A stretch of 12,237 nucleotides of DNA from assembly GCA_030528815.1 (NCBI GenBank), contig JAUMYE010000022.1, positions 1-12,237 of the forward strand. The letters are read 5' to 3'. The DNA is from Candidatus Saccharimonadota bacterium (GTDB lineage Bacteria; Patescibacteriota; Saccharimonadia; Saccharimonadales; Saccharimonadaceae). The notes beneath the pieces were generated by a model. It searched no databases. It was not told the DNA's origin and worked only from the letters and a program-made list of their open reading frames with translations. Shown here piece by piece: positions 6,245 to 12,237 of the stretch. Numbering within the stretch: position 1 is the first letter of the stretch; every line of letters starts with the position of its first letter. The translations under genes and the position numbers were made by a program.

Positions 6245-6871
6245 TCATGCATCAATCAGCACAATCTCAACCGTAGGCACCGAAGGACAATCAGGCTGTC
6301 CCGCAGTCTCGAAAAGACATCTCGGAATTAAAGCCTTAGGTCTCATAGGATTTTCGTTGTACTCGTATATTGCTTCCTCGAGAACCCTCACGCCACGCTT
6401 TGCCAGCTGTTCATTCAGCTCATCATCTGCACCACAAAGCTGAATAGAGACATAATATCTAGCCCAGTTTTTCTCCTTCTTACGGAACAGACCACTAGGT
6501 TTTGTAATGTCGAAGCCGAGACAACCACGCCTGTTGCCGCCCACATCAGCTCCTGCTTTGGGGTTATAGCTAGACATTACTCCGTTAGTGTGGCCATTCC
6601 AAGCACAAGCGAAGATTCTTCCGAAAGCCAGCGATGCACGTCTGGTCTGAATCTCGTTGCTTGAGGGGAAATCGAACTTAGTCTCGCCGAAGTCAATTTC
6701 GTAGCGTTTTGCATTCAGTGCCTTGCAAGCATCACGACAGAGCGGCTCGACGCCAATAACTACCCAGCACTCACCCTTGCATTTTGCTCTCAGGTCGTCA
6801 TGTTTCAGCGCATAGCGCTTAATACCCTCTGCGGCAATTCTTGCCATTTTTCTTGTTTCGATCGTATTCAT
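6245..6871 (-). CDS. 208-residue cysteine-rich cytosolic protein, unknown function
   Basis: Soluble, basic N-terminus, no signal peptide or membrane helix. Nine cysteines occur (31, 35, 45, 49, 89, 117, 146, 185, 195), four of them as two CxxxC pairs (31/35 and 45/49) near the N-terminus, which could bind a metal. A Gly-rich stretch is seen around residues 106-120 (AGADVGGNRRGCLGF). I do not recognise the family. The start ATG 6871 has AGGAG (plus 6884-6888) 12 nt upstream, which is long; an out-of-frame ATG at 6878 is better spaced and opens a 19-codon frame overlapping this gene. ATG at residue 9 is an alternative start but has no ribosome binding site. The gene has its own weak promoter and a terminator and is separated from the upstream pyrophosphatase gene by that gene's terminator. 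Confidence 0.78.
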   Translation of the reverse strand: MNTIETRKMARIAAEGIKRYALKHDDLRAKCKGECWVVIGVEPLCRDACKALNAKRYEIDFGETKFDFPSSNEIQTRRASLAFGRIFACAWNGHTNGVMSSYNPKAGADVGGNRRGCLGFDITKPSGLFRKKEKNWARYYVSIQLCGADDELNEQLAKRGVRVLEEAIYEYNENPMRPKALIPRCLFETAGQPDCPSVPTVEIVLIDA

Positions 6872-6905
6872 GATCCATAAACACTCCTCTGGAAATTTAC
6901 TTGTT

Positions 6906-6912
6906 CACCTCC
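6906..6912 (-). promoter_or_regulatory. Orphan Shine-Dalgarno sequence in the leader of the Cys-rich gene
   Basis: GGAGGTG on the minus strand (plus 6906-6912) is a perfect ribosome binding site with no start codon at a usual distance; the reading frame after it meets TAA quickly. It may be a ribosome standby site or chance. Confidence 0.35.
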
Positions 6913-6947
6913 AAAGCCCTATAGACTTTTTAAGCGAACATTTTTCT

Positions 6948-6975
6948 ATTTTAACATAACAAAGCTCATGCTTAA
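6948..6975 (-). promoter_or_regulatory. Putative promoter of the Cys-rich gene
   Basis: On the minus strand TTAAGC (plus 6970-6975), a 16-bp spacer and TAAAAT (plus 6948-6953). Both boxes depart from consensus, giving a leader of about 70 nt. Confidence 0.4.
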
Positions 6976-7011
6976 GTGTCTTTTTTACAATGTTTACAGA
7001 GATAAAAGCAA

Positions 7012-7040
7012 GAAAAATCCCCGGATCCAAAGACCCGGGG
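7012..7040 (-). terminator. Intrinsic terminator of the pyrophosphatase gene
   Basis: On the minus strand CCCCGG and CCGGGG (plus 7035-7040 and 7019-7024) form a GC stem with a 10-nt loop followed by AUUUUUCUU. Confidence 0.85.
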
Positions 7041-7071
7041 TAGAAAATAGAAAGAGGTTTACGCTGCAAGC

Positions 7072-9174
7072 TTAGAACAGATGGAAGTGTACAAATACCG
7101 TCGCCAGCGTATTTGCAACCGTGCTCATCATCTTAATAAAGATATCGAGGGCAACGCCCACGACATCTTTTCTTGTATCTCCGACTGTATCACCGACTAC
7201 GGTAGCCTTGTGAGCATCGGAGCCCTTGCCATAGCCTTCCAGAGCACCGCTCTCGACATACTTCTTTGCGTTATCAAAGGCACCGCCAGAATTGCCCATG
7301 AATATAGCACGAGTAATTGCTACGAGAGTTGCGCCAACCAGAATACCACCGACAAATTCCACACCAAAGATAACGCCACCAATCACCGGCACAAGCATTG
7401 CGAGCAGAGAAGGCGCAAGCATCTTTCTCAGAGCTTCCTTCGATGCCATCTCGATACACTTGTCGTAATCAGGCTTAACATTACCCTCAATAACGCCCGG
7501 AATCTTCAGCTGGCGAATACTTTCGTCGGCCATCTTCTTGGCAGAATCGATAGTATTCTTGGTAAGCAGTGCAGTAAAGAATTCAATCAGAGCGCCACCA
7601 ACCATTGCTCCAGCAATTACGATATACGAAGCAAAGTTGAGTACCGGCTCAGAAGCATCGGAGTAGTTACCAACATAGGCAAAGATAAGCGAAACGGTTG
7701 CAAAAGCCGCAGAACCAATCGCAAATCCTTTGCCGATTGCCGCCGTAGTATTACCTACTGCGTCAAGCTTATCGGTAATCTTTCGTACACTCTCGTCCAA
7801 ATGGCAACTCTCGGCAATACCGCCCGCATTATCTGCGATCGGGCCGAAAGCGTCGATCGTGACAGTAGTTGCCACAAAAGAGAGCATACCCATTGATGCT
7901 ACCGCGATACCGTATGCGCCACAGATCAAACCAGAAGCAACCAGCGAAATCGCAATTGTCAGAACCGGCAGCAAGCAAGATCTAGAGCCAACTGCATCAC
8001 CTAACGTCACTACAAACGCAGAACCCTCAGGCGAAACCTTTGCCAAATCTTTGACAGGCTTAAAATCAGTCGAGGTATAGTATTCGGTTATCTTGCCAAT
8101 CGCAACGCCCGATACTACACCCAGCAAACTCGAGATTGCAGGCGAAAGCCAACCAATCTTAAAGCTATCAAAGACATCGATATTTCCGAAGAAATAGTAC
8201 GACGCTCCAAAGCTGGTCATGATAGCAATTGCCGCCGCAACGTAAGTCGCAAGATCAAGCTGCTTCGACGGATTATCTTTGCCTTTTGCGTGCTGAGCAT
8301 AGACAATGCCAATGATCGAGCCGAACAGTCCGCCAGCCGCAGCTAGCACGGGGAAGTGCATAGCCGCATCAAGCAGCTCGCCGCTTGCGCCCTTTGCGAG
8401 AGTAATCGCAATAATAATGCAAGAAACGATTGTTGCTGCCGTAGATTCAAGCAGATCAGAACAGTTACCAGCGATGTCATTTACAGTATCGCCAATAAAG
8501 TCCGCGATTGTGGACGGGTTTCTGCTGTCGTCTTCGGGCAAATCAAAATCGACCTTACCAACGATATCTGCAGAAATGTCTGCCGCCTTTGTATAGTTAC
8601 CACCAGCCACACGATTAAACATCGCAACCAGTGAGCAACCCAGCGAATAGGTCGTCAGACGCAGTCCAAATGCATTAGACTCGATCAGCGGAACAATGCC
8701 AGTACTTTTAGTCGTAACATCCATGCCGCTCATAATAAGCAAGATGCCAACCAGGCCAAGCAGACAAAAACCCTGAACCGACAGACCACTGATAGAGCCG
8801 CCGCGCAGAGCTACCTTTACAGTATCGCCGATGGATTTTGTTGTTCTTGCCGCATTAGTCGTACGAACGTTTGCGTAAGTAGCACCTTTCATGCCTATCA
8901 GACAGGCAGCACTACTCATCAGAGAACCAGTCAGGAATGTGAGGCCACTAAACGTCTCGATAAACAGAGAGAAGATTACTGCTACGACTACAACGACAAT
9001 AGCAATGATTTTGAACTCCGTCTTCAAGAAAGTGTTAGCGCCCGAGCGAATTGTGCCTGCGAGTTCCACCATTTCAGGCGTACCCTCATCGAGCTGCTTG
9101 ATATATTTATAGTTCAAGCAAGCCACAAGAAGAGCAATGCAAGCAATGACAATAGCGATGACATAACTAAGCAT
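7072..9174 (-). CDS. hppA: Membrane-bound K+-dependent ion-translocating pyrophosphatase
   Basis: Hydrolyses pyrophosphate and uses the energy to pump Na+ and/or H+ out of the cytoplasm. The 700-residue protein is highly hydrophobic, with about 16 membrane helices expected from the family. The PPi/Mg site is complete: D199 and D203 (TKAADISAD), K207, EDDSRN (214-219), D225/D229/D233, DAFGPIADNAGGIAE (441-455), and the C-terminal GDTVGDTRKD. Ala478 in GNTTAAIGKG is at the position where K+-independent enzymes carry Lys, so K+ dependence is expected. Glu243, three residues after Asp240 (SDLLES), sits where the gate glutamate lies in Na+-pumping enzymes; plant H+-pumps have it seven residues after the Asp. 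Several conserved spots differ from the usual family: the DDPRN proline is Ser217, the second DNVGD is DTVND, and DPFKDTSGPS is DTRKDVVGVA. The start at 9174 has GGAGG 7 nt upstream. The gene is divergent from the sigma-like gene. Confidence 0.96.
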   Translation of the reverse strand: MLSYVIAIVIACIALLVACLNYKYIKQLDEGTPEMVELAGTIRSGANTFLKTEFKIIAIVVVVVAVIFSLFIETFSGLTFLTGSLMSSAACLIGMKGATYANVRTTNAARTTKSIGDTVKVALRGGSISGLSVQGFCLLGLVGILLIMSGMDVTTKSTGIVPLIESNAFGLRLTTYSLGCSLVAMFNRVAGGNYTKAADISADIVGKVDFDLPEDDSRNPSTIADFIGDTVNDIAGNCSDLLESTAATIVSCIIIAITLAKGASGELLDAAMHFPVLAAAGGLFGSIIGIVYAQHAKGKDNPSKQLDLATYVAAAIAIMTSFGASYYFFGNIDVFDSFKIGWLSPAISSLLGVVSGVAIGKITEYYTSTDFKPVKDLAKVSPEGSAFVVTLGDAVGSRSCLLPVLTIAISLVASGLICGAYGIAVASMGMLSFVATTVTIDAFGPIADNAGGIAESCHLDESVRKITDKLDAVGNTTAAIGKGFAIGSAAFATVSLIFAYVGNYSDASEPVLNFASYIVIAGAMVGGALIEFFTALLTKNTIDSAKKMADESIRQLKIPGVIEGNVKPDYDKCIEMASKEALRKMLAPSLLAMLVPVIGGVIFGVEFVGGILVGATLVAITRAIFMGNSGGAFDNAKKYVESGALEGYGKGSDAHKATVVGDTVGDTRKDVVGVALDIFIKMMSTVANTLATVFVHFHLF

Positions 9175-9203
9175 TTAAATTCCTCCTTTTTGTAAAAGAT
9201 CGT

Positions 9204-9226
9204 ATTGAACTCTGGCGAAGTCCAAT
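9204..9226 (-). promoter_or_regulatory. Second leader hairpin of the pyrophosphatase mRNA
   Basis: On the minus strand ATTGGAC and GTTCAAT form a 7-bp stem (one G-U) with a 9-nt loop, just upstream of the ribosome binding site. Confidence 0.35.
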
Positions 9227-9234
9227 AAAAATTG

Positions 9235-9255
9235 ATGAGCCAACCCTGGGCTCAT
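9235..9255 (-). promoter_or_regulatory. Leader hairpin with downstream U-run before the pyrophosphatase gene
   Basis: ATGAGCC (9235-9241) and GGCTCAT (9249-9255) pair perfectly with a 7-nt loop. On the minus strand the hairpin is followed, after 4 nt, by a UUUUU run, which resembles a weak intrinsic terminator inside the 5' leader. It could attenuate hppA expression; no known riboswitch core was recognised. Confidence 0.45.
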
Positions 9256-9318
9256 TAGCTTAAGTAAAACACTAAACCTCTGTTTTGGCAAAGATAAGCA
9301 TTTACAAAATCGTGAAAT

Positions 9319-9324
9319 ATTATA
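9319..9324 (-). promoter_or_regulatory. Putative -10 box of the pyrophosphatase gene
   Basis: TATAAT on the minus strand, about 145 nt before the start codon. No good -35 box was found; GCTTATGCTT lies immediately upstream (plus 9330-9339). Confidence 0.4.
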
Positions 9325-9360
9325 AAATTAAGCATAAGCAATATCATAATGATTGGTATC

Positions 9361-9453
9361 GTAAAGTCCTATATAATAAACGGCTATTCCATAAAGAATA
9401 ATGTCATAAAAAGCTAACGTATAAAGTTTTATATATTTTTTTCGAAGCAACGT
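9361..9453. repeat. Degenerate AT-rich repeat of about 30 bp, three units
   Basis: Units begin with GTAAAG/ATAAAG at 9361, 9391 and 9421 and are 30, 30 and 33 bp long. Each has an A/T core, and the second and third end in AACGT. The match is loose. The 30-bp period would put the A/T tracts on one face of the helix. The remainder of the 9175-9581 gap holds the hppA leader and the promoter of the next gene, and no coding frame. Confidence 0.35.
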
Positions 9454-9496
9454 CAAAATTGTGTTAAACTAAAGATAGTAAAGGGGAAAACTGCAT

Positions 9497-9525
9497 TTGA
9501 CAGCACCCATATATTATGTTACAGT
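9497..9525 (+). promoter_or_regulatory. Promoter of the sigma-like regulator gene
   Basis: Perfect -35 TTGACA (9497-9502), a 17-bp spacer and -10 TACAGT (9520-9525). The start would be near 9532, giving a leader of about 50 nt. Confidence 0.65.
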
Positions 9526-9581
9526 AATAGTAGTTTCAAATATTAAACCTAACAAACGGAGAGACAAAGGACACCCCACCA

Positions 9582-10610
9582 ATGGACTATGCGGAAACGA
9601 TTCGCGAAGCTATCAATAACAGCCTCGCAATCATTGAACAAGAACGCGAAAAAGAGATCATCTCACGCAGATATGGCCTAAATGGTCACAAAGAGACACT
9701 CGAACAAATCGGAGAAATGCTTACTATTACACGTGAGCGCGTTCGCCAGTTAGAGAAAGCAATTTTAATTAGACTCCGCATAGCTGCAGAGGAGAATCGT
9801 ATTTCAAAATTGGCTCCAGCCGAAAAGATTATGATTCGCAATCTTACAGAAATGGGTCGAGTCGCTCGCACAAGTGAGCTTGCTAAAAAGATTCTTGGCC
9901 GTAATGCTAACGAAACCGAAAAAGCACAGTTCAACTTTATCGCAGAAATCTCTCCATCACTCACAGTCGTTAACGAAAACGACAAATATCACAATTCCAT
10001 TGGTATCGCCGAATACGGTGACGAAAAAACTATCCGCAACAAAATAGACGAAATTACAAACATAATTAAAGCTAACAAACAGGCAATGAGCCTCGACGAG
10101 CTCGATGCCAAGCTAGACTACGAACATCCAAGCTATATCGAAGCAATCGCAAGTCTCAGCAAACAGCTATCTTCTTTGAATGGTCAGTGGGGTCTTTCCA
10201 AGTGGCCAACCGTTAACCCAAAGAATATCCGCGACAAGATCTATGTCGTTCTTGAAGAGAATAAAGAGCCAATGCACTTCTCAGCAATCGCAGAAGCCAT
10301 TAGCAAATCAGATTTCCGCCGCAAGAACGTTACCGTTCAGGCAATCCACAACGAGCTAATCAAAGATCAGCGCTTCGTACTTATCGGACGCGGTATCTAT
10401 GCACTAGATAGTTGGGGTTACGAAAAGGGTACAGTTTCAGACATCATTACCCGCATCCTCAAGGAAGCTGGTAGCGAAGGTCTATCCCGCAAAGAAATCG
10501 TCAAACAGGTTCTACGCCGCCGCAAGGTCAAAGAAACAACTGTTCTTCTAAACCTACAGAACAAACAGCTTTACAAGCGCGTTGGTCGCGACCACTTCAC
10601 AAACGTCTAA
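9582..10610 (+). CDS. Sigma-70 region 4-like / HARE-HTH regulatory protein
   Basis: A 342-residue cytosolic protein. Residues 18-65 match sigma-70 region 4: a leading EREKEIISRRYGLNG, then the helix-turn-helix TLEQIGEMLTITRERVRQLE (39-58), the part that in sigma factors reads the -35 element and touches the RNA polymerase beta flap. No region 2 or 3 is present, so it cannot open a promoter alone. Residues about 214-283 resemble a HARE-HTH (HB1/ASXL/RpoE-delta-type) winged helix, with PMHFSAIAEAI, a basic FRRKNVTVQAIHNEL helix and the terminal GRGIYAL. The segments at about 80-190 and 288-342 also look like winged-helix or helical modules. It probably modulates RNA polymerase or acts as a DNA-binding regulator. 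AAAGGA (9566-9571) lies 10 nt before ATG 9582. The gene has its own promoter and terminator. Confidence 0.85.
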   Translation: MDYAETIREAINNSLAIIEQEREKEIISRRYGLNGHKETLEQIGEMLTITRERVRQLEKAILIRLRIAAEENRISKLAPAEKIMIRNLTEMGRVARTSELAKKILGRNANETEKAQFNFIAEISPSLTVVNENDKYHNSIGIAEYGDEKTIRNKIDEITNIIKANKQAMSLDELDAKLDYEHPSYIEAIASLSKQLSSLNGQWGLSKWPTVNPKNIRDKIYVVLEENKEPMHFSAIAEAISKSDFRRKNVTVQAIHNELIKDQRFVLIGRGIYALDSWGYEKGTVSDIITRILKEAGSEGLSRKEIVKQVLRRRKVKETTVLLNLQNKQLYKRVGRDHFTNV

Positions 10611-10615
10611 AACAA

Positions 10616-10645
10616 AATATCCAGCTGGGAGGCTGGATATTTTTT
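10616..10645 (+). terminator. Intrinsic terminator of the sigma-like gene
   Basis: AATATCCAGC (10616-10625) pairs perfectly with GCTGGATATT (10632-10641), a 6-nt loop, and T10640-10645. It stops 18 bp short of the next gene's -10 box. Confidence 0.9.
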
Positions 10646-10662
10646 ATGCTTGCATTTTTTGA

Positions 10663-10668
10663 TATAAT
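10663..10668 (+). promoter_or_regulatory. -10 box of the leaderless ATPase gene
   Basis: TATAAT (10663-10668) ends 6 nt before the ATG at 10675, so transcription should begin at or next to the A of the start codon. The -35 region (about 10640-10645) is only T-rich. Confidence 0.65.
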
Positions 10669-10674
10669 ATTTTC

Positions 10675-12237
10675 ATGAATAATATCTTGCACTTTCTTTT
10701 TACACCAATCGTATGGATTCCAATCGTTGTAATCCTAGTGGTGTTAACGGTGCGAAATTACCGAAAACTTAATCGCATCAAAGTCCTCAATACCGAGAGC
10801 GCACTTTTGATGCTTGAAATTCCAAAAGACAACGACAAGAACGAACTTTCCGCAGAACAGATGTTTATGTCTCTGCATGGTATTTTGCGCGACGCAGAAG
10901 AATTAAAGAACTCTGGTGGCGTTCAGGAGCATCTTTCTTTCGAAATCGCTTCAACTGGCAATCAGATTCGTTTCTTTGTTTGGGTACCAAAAATCTACCA
11001 GTCCTTCGTCGAAGGCCAGATTTATGCTCAGTATCCAAGCGTACAGATTTATCGCATGAAGGAAGATTACGTTGATAGGCGCGAAAAATATCCGGTCGCT
11101 TATACTTCCGAAATTACCCTTACGGATAACGAAGCTTTACCAATCAAGACCTTCGATAGCTTCGAGGTAGACCCTCTCGCTGGTATTACCGCAACCCTCG
11201 CCAAGCTTAATCCATCTGGCGGAGAAGAGATGTGGATCCAGATTTTGACCCGTCCTATCGCTGACGATTGGCATAAAAAGAGCGACGAATGGATCAAGAC
11301 CGTCAAAGACGGAAAGAAAAGTGGTCTATTCGGCATTATTGACGCTAAGTGGCTAGCAGAACTTTTTGCAGCACTCTGGAAACCACCAGAGGGTGGCGCA
11401 GCCGAGAAGAAAGTCGAGCTTAGCGAACGCGATAAAACTCGTGTCGCCAAGGCCGAAGAGAAGGGTGATAAACTTGGTTACCAGGTAAAGATTCGCCTCG
11501 CTTACGTTGGCTCTAAAGAGGTAGATGCTAAGCTAAACATGCAGGCTCTTGTTGGTACTTTCAAGCAGTACAACTCTACCGTTCTTAACGGCTTCAAGAT
11601 GACCAAAGCTAGCTTCGACAAAGACGCCCTAAACGCCTACAAAGAGCGCCGTTTCGCAGATGATGGCTTCATTTTGAACGTCTCCGAGCTTGCTTCCGTT
11701 TACCACTTACCACACACGAGCGTCGAAACGCCAAATATCGTTTGGGCATCCAGCAAGACTGCCGAACCGCCAGCCAAGCTTCCACTCATGACAGGCGATC
11801 CAAATATTGACGAAAACATTTCCGCCTTTGGTTTGACAGATTTCCGTGGCATCAAAAATCAGTTCGGTATGTATCGCCGCGACCGTTCTCGTCATATCTA
11901 TATCATTGGTCAGACCGGTTCTGGTAAGTCTGGTCTTTTGACCCTCTTTGGCTTGTCGGATATTTTCCATAACCAAGGTTATTGTATTATCGATCCACAC
12001 GGCGACCTTGCGATGGACAACCTTCGCTTCGTGCCAGAATCTCGCATCAAAGACGTCGTCTACTTTAACCCAGCCGACACTCAGTATCCTATGGCCTTTA
12101 ACCCACTCGAAGTCGACGATCCAAGCCGCAAACCAAATATTTCTTCCGAAGTTATCGGCGTATTGAAGCGTATGTTCGGCGACTCTTGGGGCCCTCGTCT
12201 TGAGCATATCCTCCGTTACACTCTCCTTGCTCTTCTC
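10675..12237 (+). CDS. Membrane-anchored HerA/VirD4-type ATPase of a conjugation or type IV secretion-like system (3' end outside window)
   Basis: 521 codons are open to the window end without a stop. Residues 6-26 form a single membrane helix (FLFTPIVWIPIVVILVVLTV). A soluble region of about 380 residues with no family I can name follows. Then comes a P-loop ATPase domain: Walker A GQTGSGKS (412-419) and IIDPHGDL (438-445), the usual strand and acidic stretch that follow it in FtsK/HerA/VirB4/VirD4-type pumps. Further on, WGPRLEHILRYTLLALL matches a segment typical of conjugal-transfer ATPases annotated in CPR genomes. Walker B and the arginine finger must lie beyond the window. The protein likely moves DNA or protein across the membrane, possibly in pilus or secretion machinery or DNA uptake. 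No ribosome binding site precedes ATG 10675; the -10 box position indicates a leaderless mRNA. Whether it is VirB4-like or VirD4-like cannot be settled from this part. Confidence 0.85.
   Translation, partial: MNNILHFLFTPIVWIPIVVILVVLTVRNYRKLNRIKVLNTESALLMLEIPKDNDKNELSAEQMFMSLHGILRDAEELKNSGGVQEHLSFEIASTGNQIRFFVWVPKIYQSFVEGQIYAQYPSVQIYRMKEDYVDRREKYPVAYTSEITLTDNEALPIKTFDSFEVDPLAGITATLAKLNPSGGEEMWIQILTRPIADDWHKKSDEWIKTVKDGKKSGLFGIIDAKWLAELFAALWKPPEGGAAEKKVELSERDKTRVAKAEEKGDKLGYQVKIRLAYVGSKEVDAKLNMQALVGTFKQYNSTVLNGFKMTKASFDKDALNAYKERRFADDGFILNVSELASVYHLPHTSVETPNIVWASSKTAEPPAKLPLMTGDPNIDENISAFGLTDFRGIKNQFGMYRRDRSRHIYIIGQTGSGKSGLLTLFGLSDIFHNQGYCIIDPHGDLAMDNLRFVPESRIKDVVYFNPADTQYPMAFNPLEVDDPSRKPNISSEVIGVLKRMFGDSWGPRLEHILRYTLLALL

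Noticed and set aside
7081..7896. 271-codon open frame antisense to hppA
   Set aside because: The minus strand encodes a complete pyrophosphatase with all catalytic motifs; this frame is its shadow.
11707..12207. 166-codon minus-strand open frame opposite the ATPase gene
   Set aside because: It lies opposite the Walker A region of a clear coding gene and has no promoter or ribosome binding site.

Overview
The window looks like a piece of a small, streamlined bacterial genome, most probably Candidatus Patescibacteria (CPR), with Candidatus Saccharibacteria (TM7) as my best guess. This rests on three things: the mix of a zinc-finger-free topoisomerase I, a K+-type membrane pyrophosphatase, a sigma-region-4/HARE-HTH regulator and a membrane-anchored HerA/VirD4-like ATPase; translation with the standard code (no in-frame UGA, which argues against the Gracilibacteria/SR1 code); and compact, mostly single-gene transcription units with near-consensus TTGACN-17-TATAAT promoters. 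The lineage is an inference, not a measurement.

Layout. 1-117 is the 3' end of an unidentified gene. 118-284 is AT-rich and leads to a strong promoter. From about 285 to 582 that promoter drives what looks like a free-standing, heavily folded non-coding RNA ending in a near-perfect terminator. 702-3200 holds three orphan genes, each with its own strong promoter and terminator: a small membrane protein (+), a secreted protein with two apparently related halves (-), and a small cysteine-containing protein (+). A shared bidirectional terminator separates the last from a deoxycytidylate deaminase (-). The deaminase is divergent from topA (+), which appears leaderless. After topA come an unidentified Cys-rich protein (-) and a 700-residue membrane pyrophosphatase (-). 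A 407-bp AT-rich divergent intergenic region separates the pyrophosphatase from a sigma-like regulator (+). The window closes inside a large leaderless gene (+) for a membrane-anchored P-loop ATPase of the conjugation/type IV secretion type.

How the genes fit together. The deaminase feeds dUMP/dTMP supply, topA controls supercoiling, the pyrophosphatase recovers energy from biosynthetic PPi as an ion gradient (sequence signature favours K+-dependent Na+ pumping), and the sigma-like/HARE protein probably acts on RNA polymerase. These are housekeeping units. The orphan genes and the structured RNA between 285 and 3200 form the most accessory-looking and least understood part.

The candidates most worth following are the pseudoknotted RNA at about 285-582, the sigma-region-4/HARE fusion without region 2, and the two leaderless promoters. 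No tRNA, rRNA, CRISPR array, insertion sequence or attachment site was recognised.
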